Shown piece after piece: positions 1-9,227 of a stretch of DNA of 64,000 bases. The stretch spans positions 17,328 through 81,327 of the forward strand of contig FONU01000018.1 of assembly GCA_900112995.1 (NCBI GenBank). The letters are read 5' to 3'. Position numbers and translations under genes: made by a program. This stretch comes from [Lactobacillus] rogosae. GTDB lineage: Bacteria > Bacillota > Clostridia > Lachnospirales > Lachnospiraceae. Numbering within the stretch: position 1 is the stretch's first letter; each line of letters begins with the position of its first letter. Below the pieces are notes generated by a model, which had not been told where the DNA came from, ran no database searches, and saw only the letters and a list, made by a program, of their open reading frames with translations.

Positions 1-135
1 ATTATTATTTCATTTGGATGCTATATACCAGTAACCTTATTCAGCAAAACTAAACCAAAGGTTGGACTTTTAATGATTCCGAAAACTTGTGCATATATGT
101 GGATTATAGCTATGGGACTTAAGCTTTTGTTTTAG
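1..135 (+). CDS. C-terminal end of an unidentified membrane protein (5' truncated by window)
   Basis: Frame 1 is open from the first base to a TAG at 133-135 and encodes 44 residues. The peptide is hydrophobic with a short basic stretch (SKTKPK) between two apolar segments, and it ends in MGLKLLF, typical of the last transmembrane helices of a polytopic protein. I cannot name the family from this tail. The downstream gene has its own ribosome site about 100 bases away. Confidence 0.4.
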   Translation: MIISFGCYIPVTLFSKTKPKVGLLMIPKTCAYMWIIAMGLKLLF

Positions 136-246
136 AATTATGTGGAGCAGCTCTGAGGCATCACTAAGCGGTAGAATTTACGTTCATTGTTCATATTATT
201 ACAATTATAAATATAACAAAATATTATCATATGGAGGCATAACATT

Positions 247-795
247 ATGATGGAAATTAAAAAGTTTGTAGAGCTTATGACTGGAGAATTTGATAACAAA
301 GAACAGTTTATGGAAATGAAGGAGGCTGGTAAAAGCTTTCCGTATGCACAACATATAAACACAGTCTGCAATGATAAAATAAAAAATATTCCAGAGGATT
401 TTAACGGAATATTTGTTGTAGAGGAAAGTTATTATGAAACAGATGGAAAACGTCATGCGTCACCACATTTATTTCTGATTACAGATAGTAACGCTGGAGT
501 TATACTTTCTTCTTATGAAATTCCTGCAGGAGAAGACAAGAATACATTTTCTTATAACTCAATGAAGAGTGTAGATTATAGTGAACTTAAAAAATCTGAG
601 AAGTTTACGCCAGCATTATATAAGGAAAATAATGGAAGCTGGGAGGGAGGAAGCGTAAGCCAGTTTACACCAGTTATGATATTCAGATTATGGGAGCGTT
701 TTTCAGAAGCTTGTCTTGAGGTATCAGAAAGCATGGAGGTGAATGGAAAGAGAACCTTCGGATATGATGTTCCTATTATTTATAAGAGAGTATAG
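247..795 (+). CDS. Hypothetical protein, distantly CpcT/CpeT-like
   Basis: A 182-residue soluble protein with no signal peptide or membrane segment. The start is ATG 247 with GGAGG at 233-237. Near the N-terminus it has GEFDNKEQ (residues 13-20), then VVEESYYE and PHLFLIT; this order resembles the CpcT/CpeT chromophore-lyase fold, which has G-F-D/S-N-x-x-Q followed by an EQ(A)Y-type segment. No bilin pathway is visible nearby, so if the fold is right the job is different. The gene stands alone, convergent to the flavoenzyme at 944-2026, with a hairpin between them. Confidence that it is a real gene is high; the family link is only a resemblance. Confidence 0.75.
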   Translation: MMEIKKFVELMTGEFDNKEQFMEMKEAGKSFPYAQHINTVCNDKIKNIPEDFNGIFVVEESYYETDGKRHASPHLFLITDSNAGVILSSYEIPAGEDKNTFSYNSMKSVDYSELKKSEKFTPALYKENNGSWEGGSVSQFTPVMIFRLWERFSEACLEVSESMEVNGKRTFGYDVPIIYKRV

Positions 796-898
796 AACAA
801 TTGGACTGCCAGCCGGATTATCCTGCTGGCAATTAACTGGCAGTGGTGCAAGGTAGTGTAGAGTTATATAATAAGCATATTATTTTATATTAAGTGTA

Positions 899-943
899 CT
901 ACATATGAAACTAAAGCTTGGGTGCTTTCTGTTTCATATGTAG
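899..943. terminator. Long hairpin between convergent genes
   Basis: A 13-bp perfect inverted repeat (CTACATATGAAAC at 899-911, GTTTCATATGTAG at 931-943) is extended inside by AAAGC/GCTTT. It lies between the stop of the gene ending at 795 and the stop of the minus-strand gene at 944, where a bidirectional terminator belongs. Neither side has a strong U-run. A smaller hairpin (TGCCAGC/GCTGGCA, 807-831) precedes it. Confidence 0.5.
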
Positions 944-2026
944 TTATTCTGTAAGTTCCTTCATAAGTGAGTTTACAGTTGTAATTTCATTTATCCGGCC
1001 AACATTGTCACCACAGAAGATTAAGCCATTATCCACATCTCCCTTTACAGCATTTATAAGAGCTTTTGTAATACAATATGGAACCTTTGCAGGGTTACAT
1101 TTTTCAAGACAATTGTAGCATTTGGAAATAGGAATTCTTGAATTGTCAAGTCGTTTGATAAATGCATTACGAAGTGCTCTTCCAGGCATTCCGACAGGAC
1201 TTTGGATAATCTGAACATCTTCTTGTCTGGCATTGATATAAGCCTGTTTATAAGCAGGTGATGCATCACATTCTTTAGTAGCAACGAATCTGCTTGCTAT
1301 CTGCACTCCATCAGCTCCAAGATTAATTGCATGAATAATATCCTGTTTATCGAATATTCCACCTGCAACAATAACAGGTATTTTTTTGGAGTATTTATCT
1401 TCATATTCTTTTTTACATTCTATAATATTAGTTATTTCATTATCGAAATCAAGTGAAGCTGTATTGTTCAGCTGTTCATTAGAAAATCCGAGGTGTCCGC
1501 CAGCCTTTGGTCCTTCTATTACGATAAAATCAGCGGTTCGGTCATACTTATGTGACCACATTTTTAATATAAGCTGTGCAGCTCTTTTTGATGATATGAT
1601 AGGAGCTATCTTAGTCTGACAGGCTTTGTCTACAAGTGCTGGTAAATCTATCGGAAGACCAGCACCGCTGATAATTATATCGGCACCTGCTGCAACAGCT
1701 GCTTTTACATGTTCTTTATAATGTTTAAGTGCAACCATAATATTTACGCCAACAAGTCCATTACCACCGGCAATTTCTTTAGCTTTACGGATATGTTTCT
1801 TTATTGCTGCTAAATTGCAGCCGGCCTGATCATATTCAAATGCATCATCATCATAACCAATCTGGGCAGTTGAAATAATTCCGACTCCCCCCTCCTTTGC
1901 TACTGCACCTGCAAGACCGCTTAAGCTGACACCAACACCCATGCCACCTTGAATAATTGGAATTCTTGCTGTTTTATTACCAATATGTAATTCGGGAAGC
2001 TTATATTTATTTGTACTAAGATTCAT
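944..2026 (-). CDS. NAD(P)H-dependent flavin oxidoreductase, nitronate monooxygenase / FabK-like
   Basis: A 360-residue TIM-barrel flavoprotein of the nitronate monooxygenase / enoyl-ACP reductase II family. Recognisable parts are the FMN-binding IIQGGMGVGVS near residue 24, EGPKAGGHLGF with the family's conserved histidine near residue 175, and the phosphate-binding VAGGIFD...GADGVQIASRF near 220-245. These establish the fold but not the substrate; nitronate detoxification and enoyl-ACP reduction are both possible. The start is ATG at 2026 (complement) with GAGGATT about 9 bases upstream. It is monocistronic, with a large AT-rich intergenic region upstream that contains an inverted repeat at 2086-2124. 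Confidence 0.88.
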   Translation of the reverse strand: MNLSTNKYKLPELHIGNKTARIPIIQGGMGVGVSLSGLAGAVAKEGGVGIISTAQIGYDDDAFEYDQAGCNLAAIKKHIRKAKEIAGGNGLVGVNIMVALKHYKEHVKAAVAAGADIIISGAGLPIDLPALVDKACQTKIAPIISSKRAAQLILKMWSHKYDRTADFIVIEGPKAGGHLGFSNEQLNNTASLDFDNEITNIIECKKEYEDKYSKKIPVIVAGGIFDKQDIIHAINLGADGVQIASRFVATKECDASPAYKQAYINARQEDVQIIQSPVGMPGRALRNAFIKRLDNSRIPISKCYNCLEKCNPAKVPYCITKALINAVKGDVDNGLIFCGDNVGRINEITTVNSLMKELTE

Positions 2027-2085
2027 ATTAAACCAATCCTCATTTCTATGTATATATTGTTGGAGTATACAAGAATTATTAAACC

Positions 2086-2124
2086 ATTATCACAATGTTT
2101 TGATACTCAAACTATTGTGATAAT
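2086..2124. promoter_or_regulatory. 11-bp perfect inverted repeat upstream of the flavoenzyme gene
   Basis: ATTATCACAAT (2086-2096) and ATTGTGATAAT (2114-2124) are exact reverse complements separated by 17 bases, 60-98 bases upstream of the minus-strand start at 2026. There is no U-run in either direction, so an operator is more likely than a terminator. The regulator is not identifiable from the window. The rest of the 2027-2614 gap holds only AT-rich sequence, weak reading frames and the repeat array at 2494-2563. Confidence 0.35.
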
Positions 2125-2493
2125 AATACATCGTGGCAGAGATGTCAAGATTTTATTATTAACAATACTTCTTGATATAGTATTTAAAACTATGAAGATT
2201 AATAAAATTCACTATAAAGTATCAAAAATACCATTCAACTCCAAAATCCAACCGAATACCGAAGGGTTATATATATCTTTCAAATGGCTGGATTACGGTA
2301 GATAAAATACTCACATTTACGATTATTTTTGTTGCTATTTTTGTTATAATATGGTTATGTATCTATATACCAATAAGAATTAAAATAGCCAGGATTAATA
2401 AAATATTTAGTAAGTAATGTATACACAGATATAAAATGCCTGGCACATAATAGAAGAAAGGAAGCCTGTTACAATTACATTATTATAATATAT

Positions 2494-2563
2494 TTAGATA
2501 TGTTGGATATATTAGATATGCGGATATATTGATATGTTGTATACATTAAAAGTGTTAGATATA
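2494..2563. repeat. Degenerate 17-18 bp tandem repeat array upstream of the PLD gene
   Basis: Four consecutive units of 18, 17, 17 and 18 bases share the pattern TTAGATATGTTGGATATA with substitutions (units start at 2494, 2512, 2529 and 2546). The array is bracketed by AGCCTGT (2463-2469) and ACAGGCT (2596-2602), which are perfect reverse complements. It lies directly before the phospholipase-D gene and may sit in its leader. Confidence 0.5.
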
Positions 2564-2614
2564 TTTGCTCGATTATATTAGTGATAATTAATAAGACAGG
2601 CTGTATAAAAGACT

Positions 2615-4081
2615 ATGGACAAAGTTAAGAAGCATACAATACGTGTCAGGTATGTAATATTATCTGTGATAGGTTTTGTTCTTGCTGTGATAATAGGAAT
2701 AGTTACGATTGCACTTGTAAGCTACAAAAAGCAGCCGAAGCTTACAGATGGTGAGAAACAGGAATTAGATAACACGGATCTTTTAAAACGTCAGACTAGT
2801 CCTGAGAGAGCCAAGATAATAGAGGATAATAATGATGCGTTAAAAGAACGTATAAGAATGATTAGCCAGGCAAAGGAAGAAATAATACTTTCAACCTTTG
2901 ATTTCAGGTCTGATGATAGTGGAAAGCTTATATTAGGTGCACTTATTGATGCGGCAGACAGGGGAGTATCGGTTAATGTTATAGTTGATGGAGTGTCAGG
3001 TTTTCTTAGAATGAGGGGCAATGCGTATTTTGAGGCACTTGCGGCTATGCCAGAGGCAACAGTTAAGATATATAACAAGGTCAATCCGTTAAAGTCTTAT
3101 AAGTCAATGGGAAGACTGCACGACAAATATATAGTTATAGACAGGCAGAATTACATTCTTGGTGGACGTAATACATTTAATTATTTCCTTGGAGATAATG
3201 AGGGACATAAGAATTATGACAGAGATGTGTTAGTATATTGTGCCAAGACAGATGAGAACAGTTCGGTCAACCAGCTTATAGACTATTATGACAGCGTGTG
3301 GAACTATAAGGAGAGCAAGACTCTTTTATCAAGCAGTAAGACTTCTTATAAAGAAAAGATAGCTGCAAAGGACAAGGTTAAGACAGCAAAAGATGAGCTT
3401 TTAGCAGGTTATGAGGCATATTGTGCTGATAATCAGGAGTTCGTAGACAATACAGATTATGCCAGTGAGACAGTGGAGGTCAACAGCATAGCACTTCTTA
3501 GCAATCCGATAGATTACAAGGTAAAGAAGCCGGTTGTGTGGTATCAGCTTGTAAGGCTTATGAAATCGGCAGATGCTAAGGTGAAGATACATACACCTTA
3601 TATAATATGTAACGATTATATGTATGAAGGACTTACTGAGGTATGTGATAAGGTAGAAAATGCATCTTTGATGACTAATTCTATTGGTAATAATGGTAAT
3701 CCATTTGGCTCGGCAGATTATTATGTTAATAAAGATAAAATACTTAATACCGGGCTTGAAGTATGGGAGTACGAGGGCGGATATTCTTATCATGGAAAGT
3801 CAATACTTATAGATGATAATATATCGGTCATTGGCTCATTTAATGTGGATATGCGAAGCGTCTATCTGGATACGGAGCTTATGCTTGTAATTGACAGCAG
3901 GGAGATTAACAGCCAGTTAAATGAAGCTATGGAGTCATATGAGCATATAGCAAGAAAGGCTGATGCAGATGGAAGTTACGACAATCCATATGATGTAGAA
4001 CCTGTGGAGCTTACGCCATACAGGGAAAAGAGAATGAAGCTTATCAAGAACTTTATATTGTGGACGAGATATCTATTTTAA
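2615..4081 (+). CDS. Membrane-anchored phospholipase D family protein (cardiolipin-synthase-like)
   Basis: A 488-residue protein with one N-terminal membrane helix (about 13-36) and two complete HKD motifs. The first is HDKYIVID...GGRN starting at His169; the second is HGKSILID...GSFN starting at His393. Two HKD halves in one chain are the signature of PLD enzymes such as cardiolipin synthases, which act on phospholipids at the membrane face. A single anchor rather than the usual two N-terminal helices, and GGRN in place of GSxN in motif one, set it apart from classical Cls, so the substrate is open. The start ATG has only a weak ribosome site (GACAGG about 15 bases upstream). A Nudix gene follows 40 bases downstream. 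Confidence 0.85.
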   Translation: MDKVKKHTIRVRYVILSVIGFVLAVIIGIVTIALVSYKKQPKLTDGEKQELDNTDLLKRQTSPERAKIIEDNNDALKERIRMISQAKEEIILSTFDFRSDDSGKLILGALIDAADRGVSVNVIVDGVSGFLRMRGNAYFEALAAMPEATVKIYNKVNPLKSYKSMGRLHDKYIVIDRQNYILGGRNTFNYFLGDNEGHKNYDRDVLVYCAKTDENSSVNQLIDYYDSVWNYKESKTLLSSSKTSYKEKIAAKDKVKTAKDELLAGYEAYCADNQEFVDNTDYASETVEVNSIALLSNPIDYKVKKPVVWYQLVRLMKSADAKVKIHTPYIICNDYMYEGLTEVCDKVENASLMTNSIGNNGNPFGSADYYVNKDKILNTGLEVWEYEGGYSYHGKSILIDDNISVIGSFNVDMRSVYLDTELMLVIDSREINSQLNEAMESYEHIARKADADGSYDNPYDVEPVELTPYREKRMKLIKNFILWTRYLF

Positions 4082-4121
4082 AATACAGACATATTTATAA
4101 TGCAAGATATGGAGATTAACT

Positions 4122-4583
4122 ATGAAGATGACAACTCTGTGTTATATTGAGAAAGATAACAACTATCTGATGTTACATAGAACCAAGAAAGAAAATGATA
4201 TCAATAAGGGTAAGTGGATTGGTGTTGGAGGTCACGCAGAGGGCTGTGAGACACCAGAGGAATGTCTTTTAAGGGAAGCGAAGGAAGAGACAGGACTTAC
4301 ACTTACAGCATATCGTTTCAGGGGGCTTATAACATTTATAAGTGATGAATGTGAGCCTGAGCTTATGTGTCTGTTTACCGCGAATGACTATGACGGTGAG
4401 GTAAGCATATGTGATGAAGGCGACCTTTGCTGGGTTAGTAAAGATAAAATATTAGAGCTTCCAACGTGGGAGGGTGACGCTGTATTTTTAAAGCTTCTCC
4501 TTAGTGATGAACAGAGATTTTTTACAATAAAGTTAAGATATGAGGGCGATAAGCTCATTGAAAAAAATGTACAGTTTTATTAA
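4122..4583 (+). CDS. Nudix hydrolase, MutT/8-oxo-dGTPase type
   Basis: A 153-residue Nudix protein with a perfect Nudix box (GX5EX7REUXEEXGU) starting at the GHAEGCE stretch near residue 38 and ending EETGL. The short single-domain architecture and the C-terminal WEGDAVFL segment resemble MutT/MutX-like 8-oxo-dGTP diphosphatases that clean the nucleotide pool; the substrate is inferred. The start is ATG 4122, with GGAG about 10 bases upstream. It is probably co-transcribed with the PLD gene and is followed by a clear terminator at 4626-4672. Confidence 0.85.
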   Translation: MKMTTLCYIEKDNNYLMLHRTKKENDINKGKWIGVGGHAEGCETPEECLLREAKEETGLTLTAYRFRGLITFISDECEPELMCLFTANDYDGEVSICDEGDLCWVSKDKILELPTWEGDAVFLKLLLSDEQRFFTIKLRYEGDKLIEKNVQFY

Positions 4584-4625
4584 GAAAATGTATACATATG
4601 CCGATATACATTAAGCTACGGAGAG

Positions 4626-4672
4626 CACATTTATTCAATGGATTGATTGCTGTTGGATAAGTGTGTTTTTTT
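4626..4672 (+). terminator. Rho-independent terminator after the Nudix gene
   Basis: CACATTTATTCAA (4626-4638) pairs with TTGGATAAGTGTG (4653-4665) over 13 bp, including two G-U pairs, followed by seven T residues (4666-4672). It ends the PLD-Nudix transcription unit. Confidence 0.8.
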
Positions 4673-4757
4673 ATGTACATTTATTTTACTTACCACTTGG
4701 ACCGTACAGGAAAGTGGAGCGGCTGTGACTGACTGAACAGCGGCAGGAAGGAGAAAA

Positions 4758-5504
4758 ATGGATATTAATACACAGACATTCAGAGAAAGCTATACTGATT
4801 ATTACAATCAGAAGATACTTGCTAATGAAAATGCTGATGAGAATGACTGGCGCAGTATGTCTGATAAGCAGTGGGACAAAATGCTTGACGGAATAGACGA
4901 CTACGTTGATGATTTCAAGGAGAACTTAAAGAGGCTTAAGGAGATGCAGGATAAGGCGGCAGACAGAGCGGCGGCGGACGCAAGGTCAGATATGAGGGCT
5001 AATGCGGCGGCAAGTGCGGCACTTAGGACAGCGGCATATGGTTTTGTGTCACAGACAGTAGCAGGTGATGATACATCTGATAAGGCTGATTATGAGCTTA
5101 CAGATGGACTTTTTCCAAGTGACCCTGAAGAAACTAAGGCTGTGAATATGTCTAAGACACAGGAAGCACTTCTTACAGGTAATACAAGTGCGGGAATATC
5201 TGGTACAGAGAGTACAAGGGAAACTGCAAGCACAAGTGATGATGATGAAAATGTAACGTGGTATATAACAGTATTTTCAGAGCAGGGCATTTCCTGTGCT
5301 TCATTTGATAAAGACGGCAATAAGACAGAACTTTGGGATATTCCGTATAATAACAGCAGTGATTATAAGAAGGTATTAGATTTCTTAGACAGATTTGAGA
5401 AGGATGCTAACCTAAAATTTTCCAGTGATAAGCAGTTCTGGGTAGATTTTCTTGCTGGAAATATTGATGTGGACAAGATAGTTAAAGAATACAGCGGTGA
5501 TTAA
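4758..5504 (+). CDS. Hypothetical protein with Ala-rich helical segment
   Basis: A 248-residue protein I do not recognise. Residues 1-75 are acidic and strongly helical (KEMQDKAADRAAADA follows a likely coiled coil), 75-100 are alanine-rich, and about 105-165 is a low-complexity Ser/Thr/Asp linker. The end (about 165-248) is a compact domain beginning TWYITVFSEQG and ending in an acidic tail. There is no signal peptide. The ribosome site is AAGGAG just before ATG 4758. Its stop is one base before the start of the LysR gene, so the two are surely translated from one message. Function unknown. Confidence 0.75.
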   Translation: MDINTQTFRESYTDYYNQKILANENADENDWRSMSDKQWDKMLDGIDDYVDDFKENLKRLKEMQDKAADRAAADARSDMRANAAASAALRTAAYGFVSQTVAGDDTSDKADYELTDGLFPSDPEETKAVNMSKTQEALLTGNTSAGISGTESTRETASTSDDDENVTWYITVFSEQGISCASFDKDGNKTELWDIPYNNSSDYKKVLDFLDRFEKDANLKFSSDKQFWVDFLAGNIDVDKIVKEYSGD

Positions 5505-5505
5505 T

Positions 5506-6402
5506 ATGCTTGAGGTAAAGGAATTACAATATTTTGTCGTGTGTGCAGATCTTTCGTCTTTCAGCAGAGCGGCAGAAGTATTGTATACAACACAGCCCAA
5601 TGTCAGTAAGGTTATAAGAAGTCTTGAGGAGAAGCTTGGCTTTGAAGTATTTGAAAGGGATAACAGGGGCATTAAACTTACAAGGCGTGGCAGACAGGCG
5701 TATGAATATGCTGGAAAGATATTAGAACAGGAACGCCAGCTTGCGCAGATTTATAAGATTGATGACAGGGAAGAATTCAGCATATCAAGCAATCCAAGTT
5801 CGTGGGTGGCGCGATGCTTTACGGATTATTACATCAAATATTCTGATGAGAATGTCAGATATAATATAATGGAGGGAAGTGTCAACAGCGTTATTAAGCG
5901 TGTTGGAACGGGGCTTGATGAATTAGGTTTTATATTCTTTATGGATAACCAGTTACAGCAGATTGAGTATAAGCTTAAAAAGCATAATCTTCAATTTGTT
6001 AAGCTTAAAGATAATGAGGCTTATTTATATTATGGCAATAATGAAGCACCTAAGGATAAAGATGTTGAGAGTTATCTTAAAGATAAAATGCTTGTTCAGT
6101 GCTACGAAGATGAGTTTGCACTTAATCATTATTGGGATAATATAAGAAAAGATGATGAGGAATTTAACAAACACGTTGCTGTTATTACTAATAGTGATTA
6201 TGTTATGAATTATATGCTGAAATATTCCAGGCTGTGTAATATAAGCAGCAGCCATTTCAGCAAACAGCCTAATTTTGATGGTATTCCATTATATGATGAC
6301 ACAAGGAAAGTGTTATTTGGATATATCAAAAAATGTGACGAAGCAGTAAGTAGGATTGGCGAGCAATTCTTAGCATTTGTAAGGGAGGAATTAAAGAAAT
6401 AA
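5506..6402 (+). CDS. LysR-family transcriptional regulator
   Basis: A 298-residue LysR regulator with the N-terminal winged helix-turn-helix (SSFSRAAEVLYTTQPNVSK, about residues 16-34), the linker helix, and a divergent effector-binding domain. ATG 5506 is preferred to the in-frame GTG at 5497 because GGTGA lies just before it and the GTG has no ribosome site. It follows the upstream hypothetical gene by one base. The terminator at 6475-6518 separates it from the ABC operon, so it need not regulate that operon. Its targets are unknown. Confidence 0.87.
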   Translation: MLEVKELQYFVVCADLSSFSRAAEVLYTTQPNVSKVIRSLEEKLGFEVFERDNRGIKLTRRGRQAYEYAGKILEQERQLAQIYKIDDREEFSISSNPSSWVARCFTDYYIKYSDENVRYNIMEGSVNSVIKRVGTGLDELGFIFFMDNQLQQIEYKLKKHNLQFVKLKDNEAYLYYGNNEAPKDKDVESYLKDKMLVQCYEDEFALNHYWDNIRKDDEEFNKHVAVITNSDYVMNYMLKYSRLCNISSSHFSKQPNFDGIPLYDDTRKVLFGYIKKCDEAVSRIGEQFLAFVREELKK

Positions 6403-6474
6403 ATATCTGATAGTGAAGCTGTAATATATACAGCGTGATTATTTAAGTAGATTTAATTAATATAGGTATAACAG

Positions 6475-6518
6475 AATGGAATGACACGATTAAAAAATAA
6501 TTGTGCCATTCCATTTTT
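6475..6518 (+). terminator. Rho-independent terminator after the LysR gene
   Basis: AATGGAATGACAC (6475-6487) and GTGCCATTCCATT (6503-6515) pair along 13 positions with one mismatch, followed by a T-run. Confidence 0.85.
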
Positions 6519-6564
6519 ATTGTTATACTAATCAGACAATATAAGACTATTAGAAAAGGTATTT

Positions 6565-7512
6565 ATGAAGAAGTTTATAATAAAGCGTCTGGTACAGCTT
6601 ATTCCTATTATTATAGGCATTACACTGCTGTCTTTTCTGCTTGTAAATGTAAGCAATACAGATGCAATAGATATGTTAGAGGCTAACAGGGGAACGGCTA
6701 TATCAGAAGAACAGAAGAATGAATTAAGAGAAGAACTGGGGCTTGACCAGCCAGTCATTGTCAGATATGTTGTGTGGCTTAAGGGCGTTATTACAGGCAA
6801 TATGGGTAATTCCTATATATCAGGAAAGCCCGTGTTTGCAACATTTATATCAAAGCTTCCAGCGACTATATATTTATGTGTGGTTTCAATATTATTGACA
6901 CTTATAATATCATTGCCACTTGGAATTATTGCGGCAGTTAATAAGAACCGGTGTATCGATTATATTATCAGGTTATTAAGTTTCTTAGGCAATTCAATGC
7001 CTAATTTTTTTGCCGCCATAATGCTTATATACATATTTGCACTGAAGCTTAATTTACTGCCGGTTATGGGAATGAATGCAGGAATTAAAAGCGTGATACT
7101 GCCAGCAGTTACCCTCGCAATAGCAATGTCGTCAAGATATATAAGACAGATAAGGACGGCTGTGATTAATGAATTACAGAAGGATTATGTGCAGGGTGCT
7201 ATAGCAAGAGGTGTTGGCAGATTAAAGATAATTACAGGAAGCGTACTTAAATCAAGCCTGCTTACAATCATAACACTGCTCGCATTATCAATAGGTTCAC
7301 TGCTTGGTGGAACAGCTATTGTTGAGAGCATATTTATGTGGGACGGAGTAGGGAAAATGGCGATAGATGCAATTACGATGAGAGATTATCCGGTTATACA
7401 GGCATATGTGATATGGATGGCAATTATATATGTAGTTATTAATCTTATAACAGATATAGTATACCATTATCTCAATCCAAGGATACGTCTGGGAGATTGT
7501 TATGAAGATTAA
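6565..7512 (+). CDS. ABC importer permease 1 (DppB/NikB type)
   Basis: A 315-residue inner-membrane permease of the peptide/nickel/opine importer family (BPD_transp_1). It has six predicted helices, the N-terminal KRLVQLIPIIIGITLLSFLL typical of DppB/NikB, and the ATPase-docking loop ARGVGRLKI near residue 214. It is the first gene of a tightly packed operon (permease, permease, two ATPases, solute-binding protein, methyltransferase). The next gene overlaps its end by 11 bases. Substrate class (nickel-chelate or oligopeptide) cannot be fixed from the permease alone. Confidence 0.93.
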   Translation: MKKFIIKRLVQLIPIIIGITLLSFLLVNVSNTDAIDMLEANRGTAISEEQKNELREELGLDQPVIVRYVVWLKGVITGNMGNSYISGKPVFATFISKLPATIYLCVVSILLTLIISLPLGIIAAVNKNRCIDYIIRLLSFLGNSMPNFFAAIMLIYIFALKLNLLPVMGMNAGIKSVILPAVTLAIAMSSRYIRQIRTAVINELQKDYVQGAIARGVGRLKIITGSVLKSSLLTIITLLALSIGSLLGGTAIVESIFMWDGVGKMAIDAITMRDYPVIQAYVIWMAIIYVVINLITDIVYHYLNPRIRLGDCYED

Positions 7513-8371
7513 GAAAAGAACAGAAAATGTCAATAATAACAGACAGCGGTTGATATTCAGAGGGAAAATTAATAAAAGCAATACAAGCTTAATTATATGG
7601 CTTATATTTGCATTATTAATAGTGCTTATAGCGGTATTGGCAGATGTGATTGTTCCATATGATCCTTATGAGCAGGATTTGTCAGCCGCACTTATGCCGC
7701 CAGATAGTCATCATCTGTTAGGAACTGACCAGTATGGGCGTGATATGTTATCACGCGTCATTAAAGGAGCAGGAATATCGTTGTCATCATCATTTGCACT
7801 TGTTGTGATTATAACGTTAACAGGCTGTATTGCCGGAATAATAAGTGGTTATTACGGTGGAATTATAGACAGCATTATAATGAGGCTGTCAGATATATTT
7901 CTTGCATTTCCGGGGCTGGTATTTGCAATTGCGGTTGCAAGCGTAATGTCAGGAGGGTTAGTAAGTGCTGTTATTGCACTTGCACTAATATCGTGGCCCA
8001 AGTATGCAAGAATAGCAAGGGCAGATGTGCTTGCCATAAAGAATGAGCCATATATACAGGTGGCAAGGATGTCAGGACTTAATACCATAAGAATATTAAT
8101 AAAGCATATTATACCTAATATTGCAGATATGATTATAGTAACAGCGGTTCTTGATATTGGAAATATGATGATGGAGATTGCTGGGTTGTCATTCTTAGGG
8201 CTTGGAGCAGAACCTCCGCTTGCAGAGTGGGGACTTATGGTAAGTCAAGGCAGAAGCTTTATGCAGACAGCACCGTGGGTTGTTATAGCACCGGGGCTGG
8301 CAATATTTATTACTGTACTTGTGTTTAATATGTTAGGAGATACTTTAAGTGATATTACAGGCAGACAATAA
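7502..8371 (+). CDS. ABC importer permease 2 (DppC/NikC type)
   Basis: A 289-residue permease with the DppC/NikC features: a basic cytoplasmic N-terminus, a first helix at about 29-52, the periplasmic-side HHLLGTDQYGRDMLSRV motif near 75-92, and the docking loop VARMSGLNTIRI near 186. It partners the permease encoded at 6565-7512, whose last codons overlap its start. Its own end overlaps the downstream ATPase, indicating translational coupling. Confidence 0.93.
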   Translation: MKIKKRTENVNNNRQRLIFRGKINKSNTSLIIWLIFALLIVLIAVLADVIVPYDPYEQDLSAALMPPDSHHLLGTDQYGRDMLSRVIKGAGISLSSSFALVVIITLTGCIAGIISGYYGGIIDSIIMRLSDIFLAFPGLVFAIAVASVMSGGLVSAVIALALISWPKYARIARADVLAIKNEPYIQVARMSGLNTIRILIKHIIPNIADMIIVTAVLDIGNMMMEIAGLSFLGLGAEPPLAEWGLMVSQGRSFMQTAPWVVIAPGLAIFITVLVFNMLGDTLSDITGRQ

Positions 8372-9227
8372 GGAAAAATTGAATAAAAAGGACATAGATA
8401 GTGTTAACAGCACTCAGTTAAATATCAGTGGTTTATCTGTAAGCTATTCTGACAGCACAGTATTGGAAAATGTAACGTTACAGCTTAAAAAAGGTGAGAT
8501 ATTAGGGATTGCAGGTGAATCAGGAAGCGGAAAAAGCACACTTATTAAAGCCATAATAGGACTTCTTCCTAAGGAGGGGTATATAGACGGTGGTGTAATA
8601 GAATATAACGGAGTGGATATAACTGGTAATGAAAAGTGTCTGAAAAGTTTAAGAGGCAGTAACATAGGTATGATATTTCAGAATACCGAGAGAGCAATGT
8701 GTCCGGTAAGAACAATAAAGAGCCAGCTTTATGAGAGCATTTTCAGTAATGAAGCCGTAAAAGATAAAAGAAAGGCAAAGCGTATAATTGATGAGAAAGC
8801 AGTTCATATGCTTGAACAGATGAATATTAAAAATGCTATCAAGGTTCTTAACAGTTATCCGTTTGAGTTATCAGGTGGAATGAACCAGAGAGTTGGAATT
8901 ATGATGGCTATGCTTATGAAGCCTGATTTGCTGCTTGCAGATGAGCCGACAAGTGCATTGGATGTTATAGCACAGAGGCAGGTTGTGGATATCTTTAAAG
9001 ACATAAAATGCAGTGGAGATACTTCAATGATTATCGTGTCGCACAATATAAATGTTGTTAGGGAGCTTGCTGATAAAATAATTGTTATGAAATCTGGCAG
9101 GATTGTAGAATACGAAGATACAGAGATAATTATGAATTATCCAAAGCAAGAATATACGAAACAGCTTATATCGGCTGTTCCAGTGTTAAGACGGGAGTGT
9201 GCTGATGAGTACAATATTAGAGCTTAA
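8349..9227 (+). CDS. ABC importer ATPase 1 (DppD/NikD type)
   Basis: A 292-residue ATPase with Walker A GESGSGKST, signature LSGGMNQRVGI (the canonical Q-R after an unusual M-N), and Walker [16 protein letters not shown] 8349 is chosen because AGGAG at 8335-8339 sits nine bases upstream; a TTG at 8379 is an alternative with a closer site. It lacks much of the C-terminal oligopeptide-transporter extension with its cysteine motif seen in many DppD proteins, as is also the case for short NikD types. It overlaps both neighbours. Confidence 0.92.
   Translation: MILQADNKEKLNKKDIDSVNSTQLNISGLSVSYSDSTVLENVTLQLKKGEILGIAGESGSGKSTLIKAIIGLLPKEGYIDGGVIEYNGVDITGNEKCLKSLRGSNIGMIFQNTERAMCPVRTIKSQLYESIFSNEAVKDKRKAKRIIDEKAVHMLEQMNIKNAIKVLNSYPFELSGGMNQRVGIMMAMLMKPDLLLADEPTSALDVIAQRQVVDIFKDIKCSGDTSMIIVSHNINVVRELADKIIVMKSGRIVEYEDTEIIMNYPKQEYTKQLISAVPVLRRECADEYNIRA

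Noticed and set aside
2048..2417. Open frames in the gap before the PLD gene: 2048-2305, and a hydrophobic frame up to a TAA at 2415-2417
   Set aside because: The first has no ribosome site and an AT-driven composition; the second contains a membrane-like stretch but no ATG/GTG/TTG start. They could be remnants but do not support a gene call.
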